Source: Alphaproteobacteria bacterium (lineage in GTDB: Bacteria > Pseudomonadota > Alphaproteobacteria > Caulobacterales > Caulobacteraceae). Taken from it: a stretch of DNA of 7,402 nucleotides. The DNA lies in NCBI GenBank assembly GCA_028869395.1, contig JAGWSE010000473.1, positions 1-7,402 of the forward strand, in the 5' to 3' direction. Every line of letters starts with the position of its first letter. Positions within the stretch are counted from its first letter, which is position 1. The notes below the pieces were generated by a model. That model did no database searches and was not told the DNA's origin. It worked only from the letters and a program-made list of their open reading frames with translations. Made by a program: the position numbers and the translations under genes. This document shows, piece after piece, positions 1 to 5,405 of this stretch.

Positions 1-540
1 CACCCCGACGTCTTCAACGTGCTGCTGCAGGTGCTGGACGACGGACGCCTGACGGACGGCCAGGGCCGCACCGTCGACTTCCGCAACACCCTGATCATCA
101 TGACCTCGAACATGGGATCGGAGTACCTGGCGAACCTCGCCGAGGAGGACGACGTCGAGAAGGCGCGGCCGGCGGTGATGGACGTCGTGCGGCGGCACTT
201 CCGGCCCGAGTTCCTGAACCGGATCGACGAGATCATCCTGTTCAAGCGACTGGGTCGCGCGGAGATGGACAACATCGTCCGCATCCAGCTGCAGCGGGTG
301 GAGAAGCTCTTGGCCGACCGGCGCATGACCATCGCGCTGGAGCCCTCGGCCCTGCACTGGCTGGCCGAGCGCGGTTACGACCCGGTCTACGGCGCCCGTC
401 CCTTGAAGCGGGTGATCCAGAAGGAGCTGGTCGACCCCATCGCCCGCAAGCTCCTCTCGGGCGAACTGGAGGACGGCTCGGTGATCGACGTCGACGGCGG
501 CGAGCACGGCCTGGAAATCGGCCGGGCCAAGGTGCACTGA
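1..540 (+). CDS. clpB: ClpB disaggregase, C-terminal part (5' end outside window)
   Basis: This is the last 179 residues of ClpB, the cytoplasmic hexameric Hsp100 ATPase that threads aggregated proteins through its pore together with DnaK. The reading frame is open from base 1, so the gene begins upstream. Visible are the end of the second AAA+ module (HPDVFNVLLQVLDDGRLTDG, following where Walker B would be), the sensor-1 segment around TSNMGSE, the arginine-finger region FRPEFLNRIDEI, and the sensor-2 motif GARPLKR in the small C-terminal domain. ClpA and ClpC share parts of this fold, but the continuous run VYGARPLKRVIQKELVDPIA is typical of ClpB. It ends with TGA, and a strong hairpin terminator begins 26 bases later. 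Regulation cannot be judged because the promoter is outside the window. Confidence 0.96.
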   Translation, partial: HPDVFNVLLQVLDDGRLTDGQGRTVDFRNTLIIMTSNMGSEYLANLAEEDDVEKARPAVMDVVRRHFRPEFLNRIDEIILFKRLGRAEMDNIVRIQLQRVEKLLADRRMTIALEPSALHWLAERGYDPVYGARPLKRVIQKELVDPIARKLLSGELEDGSVIDVDGGEHGLEIGRAKVH

Positions 541-564
541 GCACCGCTGCCCTCGCGCCAGGAG

Positions 565-604
565 AAAACCCCCGCCGGCGCGGCCGACGGGGGTTCTTCT
601 TTTC
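565..604 (+). terminator. Intrinsic terminator after clpB, probably bidirectional
   Basis: A perfect 8-bp stem (aacccccg at 567-574 with cgggggtt at 588-595) continues, after a one-base mismatch, into an inner 4-bp stem (cggc/gccg). It is followed by the T-rich run ttcttcttttcc on the plus strand. An A-run at 565-568 precedes it, so on the minus strand the hairpin is also followed by T's. It lies between the convergent stops of clpB and the secreted-protein gene at 624 and could end both transcripts. Confidence 0.88.
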
Positions 605-623
605 CTCGGGCTACAGCTTCAGG

Positions 624-1016
624 TCACCAGCACTCGCGGCGGGTCATGTAATGGTCCGTCTGGTCGTCCCAGTCGCTGCGCAGCTTGCACTTAATGCGGT
701 GCCCGTCCGGGGCGATCATGCCGTTCGGATCGGGGCCGTACTGGTCGACCCGCATGGCCGGCGTCATCACGTAGCCGCCGATCGCCGCGCCGAGGGCCGC
801 CGAGGCGGCCGCCGCCGCGGCCTGGTCGTCATAGATCGGGGCCGGATAGGCCGGGACCACCGGGGCGACCGGGGCCGGGCCGACGTAGTAACCGTGATCG
901 TAGTATCCCGGCGCCGGGGTGTAGTACCCGTAAGGTTGAGCCTGAGCCGTCGAGGCGATTACGGCGCCGCCAGCGACCGTGAGGCCGAGGAGAGCAGCGC
1001 CCAACATCTTGCGCAT
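624..1016 (-). CDS. Small secreted Tyr/Pro/Ala-rich protein, function unknown
   Basis: This encodes a 130-residue exported protein that I do not recognise. The ATG at 1016 is preferred over an upstream in-frame start at 1046 because GGAGA lies 8 bases before it and because it places a signal peptide at the very N-terminus: MRK, a hydrophobic stretch, then AQA at residues 24-26 as the likely signal peptidase I site. The mature part starts with a Tyr/Pro/Gly-rich stretch (repeated GYY and PAP). An Ala-rich helix with small-residue packing (AAIGG) follows, then a polar C-terminal region with two cysteines, one the penultimate residue. The Ala/Gly segment resembles glycine-zipper-like stretches of envelope proteins, but that is only a likeness. 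A second small secreted-protein gene lies 80 bases upstream on the same strand, so the two could be co-transcribed. Confidence 0.8.
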   Translation of the reverse strand: MRKMLGAALLGLTVAGGAVIASTAQAQPYGYYTPAPGYYDHGYYVGPAPVAPVVPAYPAPIYDDQAAAAAASAALGAAIGGYVMTPAMRVDQYGPDPNGMIAPDGHRIKCKLRSDWDDQTDHYMTRRECW

Positions 1017-1096
1017 CACCAATATCTCCGTTCGGGCATCCCTCACGACCCCAAGAACGTCTCAAACCTCGATATCGGTTCCCAGAGCGGCGCTTG

Positions 1097-1420
1097 TCAC
1101 CTCTCCCGGTCGACCTCGCACGGTCGGGTCACGCCGGGACGCACGAGGATGCGGTCGGAGCCCGGGTCGTAGCGCGGATCCGAGGCCAGGCAATCGAGCA
1201 TCCGCCGGTCCCGCGGCGAGTAGCCATGGCCGGGACCGACCTGATAGCTGGCGGGCACGCCGCGGCTTTCGGCGGAGGGCGCGCGCGCCGCCGGCGCGGC
1301 CGGTTTCGCGCCCGGAACAGGGCTCGCCGGCGGGTTCGGATCGGGTCGCGGCGCGGCCCCCGCGGACGTGGCGAGCGCCAGAACGGCGGCGCCCAGGCCG
1401 ATGATCAGGGGCATACGCAT
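1097..1420 (-). CDS. Small secreted Pro/Ala-rich protein, function unknown
   Basis: This encodes 107 residues that I do not recognise. The start at 1420 is supported by a strong Shine-Dalgarno sequence (GGAGG, 6 bases upstream). Residues 1-22 form a signal peptide (MRM, then a Leu/Ala/Gly hydrophobic core) with a likely cleavage site around SAGA|A, so the product should be periplasmic or secreted. A low-complexity Pro/Ala linker covers about residues 24-50. A more ordered Arg/Asp-rich tail follows, with two cysteines that could form a disulfide. No membrane helix is seen after the signal peptide. It precedes the secreted-protein gene at 624-1016 on the same strand and diverges from the oxygenase gene at 1614. 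The 193-base divergent gap (1421-1613) must hold promoters for both, but I see none convincing. Confidence 0.72.
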   Translation of the reverse strand: MRMPLIIGLGAAVLALATSAGAAPRPDPNPPASPVPGAKPAAPAARAPSAESRGVPASYQVGPGHGYSPRDRRMLDCLASDPRYDPGSDRILVRPGVTRPCEVDRER

Positions 1421-1613
1421 CGCGAACCTCCGGGCGGCCTGAATCTGCCGCGCGTCCGATCAGCGAAACCCCTCAAAAGACGCACGGTTCAGGCCCGGGC
1501 GGGGATTTTTCCCAACGGTCAACGAGCCGACCGCAGGGCTGCGGCCACGAGGGCGTTCGGGGGCGGTCGGTCTTGGTTTAAGGATGGGCCGTCGTCTCCT
1601 GGAAGCGCGCCTC

Positions 1614-2696
1614 ATGAGCCTGCCGCCCGGCATCCAAGCCCCGCTCTTCACCGCGCCTTCACCGCTGAACCCGCAGTTCGAATTCGCGCGCCTGGGCGGG
1701 CGCTACGTGCTGCTGGTGTTCCTGCCGGGCCCGTCGCCGGAGCGCGACGCGGCGCTGCGGCTCCTGAAGGAAAACCTGCGCCTCATCCGCGACGACAACG
1801 CCGCGGTTTTCGCGGTCCTGCCCGACGAGGCGAGCTTCGCCAGGGCCGTCGACGCCGTGAACGGGGTGCAGTGGCTGAGCGATCCCGACGGTTGGGCGCG
1901 GACGCTATATCGCGCCGTGGACGAGGCCGGCGAGGTCAGGGCCGAATGGTTCCCGATCGACCCATCCTGCGGCTCATGGGCGGCGGCCCGCTGGCGGACC
2001 TGGCCCGGGCGCTGGCCGAGCTGGAGGCCGCGGGCGACGCCGACGATCATGCCGGGGCGCCGATCCACGCGCCGGTGCTGATCGTGCCGCGAGTGCTGGA
2101 GCCGGAGTTCTGCCGCGAACTGATCTGCGCCTACGAGGCCGACGGGGGCGCCCCGTCCGCCGTGATGACGACGGTGGACGGGCGGATGGTGGGCGTGATC
2201 GACGGCCGCAAGCGCCGCCGGGACGCGGAGATCCCGACCGGAGCCTTGCGTGACAAGCTGCGGGAGCGGATCGGCCAGCGTCTGGCGCCCCAGATCAAGC
2301 GGGCCTTCCAGTTCGAGGTCACGCGGATCGAGCGGTTCATCCTGGCCTGCTACGACGCCGCCGACGGGGGCTGCTTCCGGGCGCATATCGACAACCGCGC
2401 CCTGGAGACCGCCACCGCAAGTTCGCGGTGACCATCAACCTGAACAGCGAGGCTTCGAGGGCGGTGAACTTCGCTTCCCGGAGTACGGCCGAAGGACCTA
2501 CCGCGCGCCCACCGGCGGGGCGGCGGTGTTCTCCTGCTCGCTGCTGCACGAGGCGACGCCGGTCACCAGGGGCCGGCGCTACGCCACCCTTCCCTCCCTC
2601 TACGACGAGAACGGCGAGCGCGTCCGCGAGGCGCTCAGCAGGGCGGCGCTAGCCGGCCGCGGCCGGCTAGCGCCGGTCAGAGCCCGACGGTCGTGA
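1614..2696 (+). pseudogene. Redoxin-like + 2OG-Fe(II) oxygenase protein, broken by three frameshifts
   Basis: Pieced together from three frames, this encodes a protein of about 360 residues. An N-terminal thioredoxin/peroxiredoxin-like domain (about residues 1-120, starting MSLPPGIQAPLF) is joined to a prolyl-4-hydroxylase-type 2-oxoglutarate/Fe(II) oxygenase domain. The iron ligands are visible as HID (2384-2392) and the distal His (2547-2549, in LLHEATPVT), with an Arg at His+10 to bind 2-oxoglutarate. The peroxiredoxin domain lacks the usual peroxidatic Cys (FLPGPSPERD there). The frame shifts near 1961-1963, 2411-2415 and 2449-2453, each explained by one missing C or G in a short run. As written, translation from 1614 stops at 2081 after 155 residues, before the oxygenase domain. 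The ATG at 1614 is chosen over 1584 because GGAA lies 9 bases upstream and the family-like N-terminus begins there. The 3' end overlaps the convergent lipoprotein gene by 20 bases, so the true stop may be the TAG at 2650. Real gene decay or local sequence error are both possible. Confidence 0.82.
2644..2675. terminator. Perfect 32-base palindrome between convergent genes
   Basis: The left arm cggcgctagccggccg is followed directly by its exact reverse complement, giving a 16-bp self-complementary site centred between 2659 and 2660 with no loop. It sits one base beyond the TGA of the minus-strand lipoprotein gene (2677-2679) and over the end of the broken oxygenase gene. The position suggests a shared transcript-end or RNA-stabilising hairpin. 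There is no T-run on either side, so classical intrinsic termination is not certain. A protein-binding palindrome is the alternative. Confidence 0.5.
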
Positions 2697-3213
2697 CCTT
2701 GCCGGCATGCGTCTCGACACGCTTCATCACCGCGAAGCTGGGGCCGCCGCCGTTCACCGGCTTGGCGATGGTGATGACGTACCAGGCGCCGGCCGGCAGG
2801 CGCACGAAGCTGAACCGGTTCGCCGCGTCGCAGGTGACGCGCTTGATGAAGGGCGTGGAATCGCCGGGCGGCGCCTCGGCAGTGCGGGCGCGGACCTGGT
2901 CGGTGGGCAGCGCCGCGCGCTCGGAGGAGAGGTAGAGCACCTCCATGCGCAGCTTCGACCAGGGCGTCTCCGGCGTCAGGATCACGCTGTCGCCCTTGCA
3001 GGTGTAGCGCGCGCCTTGCCGCGTGAAGGCCAGGTGGCCGACGATCGCGCCGGTGCCGGGCTGTTGCGACCACTCGAATTCGGAGGCGCGGAACGTCGGA
3101 ACGCCGGGCCGGGCCGGCGCGACGGCCCCCGGCGGCGGCGGGCCGAGCGAGGGCGCGCAGGCGGACAGAAGGCCCATCAGGGCGGCGGCGGCGAGCAGTC
3201 GGACGCGGACCAT
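2677..3213 (-). CDS. Lipoprotein with a carboxypeptidase-regulatory-like beta-sandwich
   Basis: This encodes a predicted 178-residue lipoprotein. The ATG at 3213 (a TTG at 3234 is a weaker choice) gives MVR, a hydrophobic stretch and the lipobox LSAC with Cys19 as the lipidated residue. Ala at the next position favours outer-membrane sorting. A Pro-rich linker follows, then a beta-rich domain with two further cysteines (TCKGDSV and VTCDAAN) that could form a disulfide. The segment NRFSFVRLPAGAWYVIT has the F-x-F-x-x-LPAG-x-Y/W pattern of carboxypeptidase-regulatory/transthyretin-like folds, so a structural or binding role at the envelope is plausible. The ribosome binding site is weak. It is transcribed divergently from the lipoprotein gene at 3403, with a 189-base gap in which I see no clear promoter, and it ends at the 32-base palindrome. 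Confidence 0.82.
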   Translation of the reverse strand: MVRVRLLAAAALMGLLSACAPSLGPPPPGAVAPARPGVPTFRASEFEWSQQPGTGAIVGHLAFTRQGARYTCKGDSVILTPETPWSKLRMEVLYLSSERAALPTDQVRARTAEAPPGDSTPFIKRVTCDAANRFSFVRLPAGAWYVITIAKPVNGGGPSFAVMKRVETHAGKVTTVGL

Positions 3214-3402
3214 GGGGCCGAGCTTATAGGGCAATGCGACGGAACCTTGCCAGAGGTGAGGACGACCACGAGGTAAAGCCTACGCTCAAGCTTCGTTCCC
3301 GCGGCGGGGCGGCTCGCCACCTTACCGCGAGTTCACTGGACCTTGCGCCGCGGCTGCGGCTTGTTTCGGCCGCAATCCGAACGGGCTGAAGGGGATAGCG
3401 CC

Positions 3403-4152
3403 ATGCGCGCCGCGGTTCTGGGAATTCTGGGCGTCTCGGCCCTGGCGCTGTGCGCCTGCATGCCGAGGGTGAACGTGGACGCCATCGAGGCGGCCTCCTC
3501 GAGCGGCCCGGCGCTGCCGGTGCTCGCCAAGCTGGACTGTCCGGCGCACGAGGGGTCGCTGGAACGCACCGCCCAGGCCGCCGACGGGCGGAGCTGCGAC
3601 TACGTCAGCGACGCCGGCGAGACGGTGCGCCTGAGCCTGGTGGCTCTGGACGGGCGCTCGCCGCAGGCGGCGCTGGCCGCGACCAAGGCCGAGCTGCAGG
3701 CGCTGAGCCCGGTCCGCGTCCGCCCGGTGCGGCCGCTGCAACCGGGCGAGACCGGCGAGCGCAGCGACGTCGACATGCCCTTCTTCCACGTGCACGAGGT
3801 CAATGGCCGCTCCGAGGTGAGCATCCTCGGCGTCCACGTGCACGACGACGGCCAGGAGACCGAGGTGCGGACCAACCACGGCCTGAAGCACACCGTGGTC
3901 CATGCCGGGCCCGACGGGGCGGAGATCGTGGCCGACGACGTCGGGCGGCGGAACGCCTCGCTGGTCTATGTGCTGGCCTCCGACCGGCGCAGCGCCGCGC
4001 CCTATCAGGCGGTGGGCTATGTGGCCAAGGGGCCGGTGGGCGGGCCGCTGGTGGTGGCGGAATTCCGCGCCAAGGGCGGCGCCCATTTTGACCACGACCA
4101 CGTGGACCATGGCGACGTCGGCCGGCTGATCGACCGCAACTTCCGGGACTAG
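3403..4152 (+). CDS. Histidine-rich lipoprotein, function unknown
   Basis: This encodes 249 residues that I do not recognise. The start at 3403 is set by the purine-rich gaagggga (3388-3395) 7 bases upstream and by a lipoprotein signal beginning there: MRA, a hydrophobic core, and L-C-A-C ending at Cys19. An in-frame ATG at 3343 would put 20 non-signal residues in front and is rejected. The mature protein has two cysteines (LDCPAHEG and RSCDYVS), then two HVH pairs around residues 129-131 and 145-147. A histidine/aspartate cluster lies near the C-terminus (His228, 231, 233 and 236 in HFDHDHVDHGD). These clusters suggest metal binding (zinc, copper or nickel) at the envelope, which is inference. 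The gene ends tail-to-tail on arfB with interlocked stop codons. Confidence 0.82.
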   Translation: MRAAVLGILGVSALALCACMPRVNVDAIEAASSSGPALPVLAKLDCPAHEGSLERTAQAADGRSCDYVSDAGETVRLSLVALDGRSPQAALAATKAELQALSPVRVRPVRPLQPGETGERSDVDMPFFHVHEVNGRSEVSILGVHVHDDGQETEVRTNHGLKHTVVHAGPDGAEIVADDVGRRNASLVYVLASDRRSAAPYQAVGYVAKGPVGGPLVVAEFRAKGGAHFDHDHVDHGDVGRLIDRNFRD

Positions 4153-4574
4153 TCGTCGCCGCGGACGCGGCCGCGCAGCGCCTTGACGCCGCCGCGGCGG
4201 GTCTTGGCGTCCATCCGCTTCTGGCGCGCGGCGCGGGAGGGCCTGGTCTTCTTGCGCGGCGGCGGCGGCGGCTCGGCCGCCTTGCGGACCAGCGCGACCA
4301 GCCGATCGAGCGCCGCCTGGCGGTTCAGCTCCTGGCTCCGGTGTTCCTGGGCGAAGAGGACGAGCACGCCCTCCTGGGTGAGGCGGCTGCCGGCGAGGTG
4401 CTCCAGCCTGAGCTTGACGCGATCCGGCAGCGACGGGGAGCCACGCACGTCGAACCGGAGCTCGATGGCGCTGGAGGTCTTGTTGACGTGCTGGCCGCCA
4501 GGGCCCGAGGCGCGCACGGCGCGGACCTGCAGTTCGTCCTCCGGGATGGCGATGTGGTGGCCGACCTCGATCAT
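4149..4574 (-). CDS. arfB: Alternative ribosome-rescue factor ArfB (YaeJ)
   Basis: This encodes 141 residues, matching the family's usual length of about 140. ArfB is a release-factor-like peptidyl-tRNA hydrolase that enters ribosomes stalled at mRNA ends and frees the nascent chain. The catalytic loop GPGGQHVNKTSSAIELRFD is present with GGQ at residues 26-28. The family segment AQEHRSQELNRQAALDRLVA follows, then a flexible linker and the Lys/Arg-rich tail (KALRGRVR) that occupies the empty mRNA channel. Full-length RF1/RF2 are excluded by size and lack of codon-recognition domains. The ATG at 4574 is chosen because it aligns with the start of known ArfB proteins; upstream in-frame extensions are low-complexity and read through the leader region. 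The Shine-Dalgarno is weak (ggcgga directly before ATG). Its stop overlaps that of the convergent lipoprotein gene, and its 5' region overlaps the plus-strand attenuator promoter. Confidence 0.95.
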   Translation of the reverse strand: MIEVGHHIAIPEDELQVRAVRASGPGGQHVNKTSSAIELRFDVRGSPSLPDRVKLRLEHLAGSRLTQEGVLVLFAQEHRSQELNRQAALDRLVALVRKAAEPPPPPRKKTRPSRAARQKRMDAKTRRGGVKALRGRVRGDD

Positions 4575-4583
4575 TCCGCCGTT

Positions 4584-4612
4584 TTGCCAAGCTTCGCGAA
4601 AAACGGTAAGTC
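4584..4612 (+). promoter_or_regulatory. Candidate promoter of the Val-rich leader
   Basis: TTGCCAA (4584-4590), 14 bases, then GGTAAGTC (4605-4612) partly match the Caulobacter-type housekeeping pattern TTGACGS / GCTANAWC (5 of 7 defined -10 positions). Some plus-strand promoter must lie near here, because a plus-strand terminator follows at 4721-4750 while the only upstream gene runs the other way. The implied start is close to 4619-4620, at the leader ATG itself. Confidence 0.4.
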
Positions 4613-4619
4613 TCGAGCC

Positions 4620-4697
4620 ATGCGCTGCGTAAGCATGACCTTCGCCCAGCTTATCACCACCGCCGCCGGCGGGACGGTGAGGGTTGTCGTGCGCTAG
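4620..4697 (+). CDS. Val-rich leader peptide of an attenuator
   Basis: This is a 25-codon ORF ending in TAG. The last stretch is ITTAAGGTVRVVVR: codons 20, 22, 23 and 24 are Val (gtg, gtt, gtc, gtg), and codon 4 is also Val. The Val codons lie in the 5' arm of a long hairpin (4676-4720) and the stop codon lies in its apical region, directly before a terminator. That is the classical layout of a ribosome-controlled amino-acid attenuator. There is no Shine-Dalgarno, and the candidate promoter places the transcript start at or next to the ATG, so it may be read as a leaderless message. A second ATG (codon 6, at 4635) is an alternative start and keeps four of the five Val codons. The peptide itself probably has no other role. 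Confidence 0.6.
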   Translation: MRCVSMTFAQLITTAAGGTVRVVVR

Positions 4698-4720
4698 GCA
4701 AGGCCCACGCAAGCTTCACC
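4676..4720 (+). promoter_or_regulatory. Attenuator 1:2 hairpin over the Val codons
   Basis: Hand folding gives an imperfect stem of about 16 pairs: 4676-4682 with 4714-4720 (one G-U), 4684-4686 with 4710-4712, 4688-4691 with 4706-4709, and 4693-4694 with 4703-4704, with small mismatches and one bulge. It abuts the terminator hairpin with no spacer. A weaker alternative pairing of 4705-4715 with 4721-4732 (CC/GG, CGC/GCG, GCT/AGC) could act as antiterminator when a ribosome stalls at the Val codons. That last step is inferred and was not computed. Confidence 0.5.
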
Positions 4721-4750
4721 AGCCCCGGCGGGATCCGACCGGGGCTTTTT
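4721..4750 (+). terminator. Intrinsic terminator of the attenuator
   Basis: A perfect 8-bp stem (agccccgg at 4721-4728 with ccggggct at 4739-4746), a 10-base loop, and a ttttt tract on the plus strand only. It ends 39 bases before the acetyltransferase ATG, and no conventional gene on this strand ends just upstream. It therefore terminates the leader transcript rather than a preceding operon. Confidence 0.85.
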
Positions 4751-4789
4751 CATGCCCCGTCCCTACCTTCACCTTCAGGAGAGACGGAG

Positions 4790-5290
4790 ATGAGCGATAA
4801 GCCAGAGATCGTCGTCCGAGCGCTGGAACCGGGCGACATGGAGGATCTGACGGAAGCCTGGAACCAACCGAACGCCGTGGCCGGCACCATGCAGCTGCCG
4901 TACACCTCCGTCGACACCCGCCAGAAGCGCAACGCCGTCACGCCGCCGAACTTCACCAAGCTCGTCGCCGTCTCTGGCGGCAAGGTGATCGGCTCGATCT
5001 ATCTCGACGCCGGCGAGGGACGCCGCCGCCATGCCGGGGTCGTCGGCATGGCGGTGCACGACGCCTACGCCGGACGTGGCGCCGGGACCGCCCTGATGAA
5101 GGCCGCCCTGTCACTGGCCGACGACTGGCTGAACCTGAAGCGCGTCGAGCTGAGCGTCTACGCGGACAACGCCCGCGCCATCGCCCTCTACGAGCGGTTC
5201 GGGTTCGAGCGGGAAGGCCTGCACCGGGCCTACGCCTGGCGGGCCGGGGAGTACGTGGACGCCCTGTCCATGGCCAGGCTGCGACTCTGA
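4790..5290 (+). CDS. aaaT: YhhY/AaaT-type L-amino acid N-acetyltransferase (GNAT)
   Basis: This encodes 166 residues that resemble E. coli YhhY (AaaT, 162 residues) along the whole length. That enzyme is a cytoplasmic GNAT that acetylates the alpha-amino group of free amino acids such as Phe and Met with acetyl-CoA. Shared landmarks are the N-terminal IVVRALEPGD, the acetyl-CoA binding motif GMAVHDAYAGRGAGTALM (about residues 85-102, containing R-G-A-G-T-A), the Asp-Trp-Leu segment DDWLNLKRVELSVYADNARA, LYERFGFEREG, and the family ending GEYVDALSMARL. The start has an AGGAGA ribosome binding site 7-12 bases upstream. It lies directly behind the Val-rich attenuator and 115 bases ahead of ilvC on the same strand. 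Its expression may therefore follow valine supply, and a branched-chain amino acid or related substrate is possible. Substrate specificity cannot be read from the sequence. Confidence 0.85.
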   Translation: MSDKPEIVVRALEPGDMEDLTEAWNQPNAVAGTMQLPYTSVDTRQKRNAVTPPNFTKLVAVSGGKVIGSIYLDAGEGRRRHAGVVGMAVHDAYAGRGAGTALMKAALSLADDWLNLKRVELSVYADNARAIALYERFGFEREGLHRAYAWRAGEYVDALSMARLRL

Positions 5291-5311
5291 GCGCGCGGCG
5301 TGGGCCTTCCC

Positions 5312-5340
5312 TTGACCTTTCGGCAAAAAACCGCTTCAGA
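5312..5340 (+). promoter_or_regulatory. Candidate ilvC promoter
   Basis: TTGACCT (5312-5318), 14 bases, then GCTTCAGA (5333-5340). The -35 is near-perfect for the alphaproteobacterial housekeeping consensus, while the -10 keeps only GCT and one A of GCTANAWC. It lies in the 115-base gap before ilvC and would give a 5' leader of roughly 60 bases. No terminator separates the acetyltransferase from ilvC, so read-through is also possible. Confidence 0.45.
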
Positions 5341-5405
5341 GCCCCGGCTTTGCCGCACCGCCGTTGCGCAGGTGCAGCGCTTCTTGTCCCTGTAGGAGAA
5401 CAATC

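Noticed and set aside
1421..1613. Promoters in the divergent gap between the secreted-protein gene and the oxygenase gene
   Set aside because: A TTGACC-like -35 on the minus strand has no acceptable -10 at a suitable distance, and nothing convincing is seen on the plus strand.
1094..2431. A 445-codon plus-strand frame
   Set aside because: Only its part from about 1963 to 2413 is real, as the middle frame of the broken oxygenase gene. The front is antisense to a secreted-protein gene and is Arg-rich noise.
3322..4590. A 422-codon open frame on the minus strand through arfB and the His-rich lipoprotein gene
   Set aside because: It runs across two genes with good motifs and starts, and its translation is low-complexity Arg/Pro/Gly without any family signature.
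4721..4750. Reading the 4721-4750 hairpin as the terminator of a gene on the minus strand
   Set aside because: The T-run is only on the plus-strand side, and on the minus strand it would lie upstream of arfB.
5364..5405. An upstream in-frame ATG that would lengthen IlvC by 14 residues
   Set aside because: The extension is unlike the family, lacks a ribosome binding site and includes the true Shine-Dalgarno region of the ATG at 5406.
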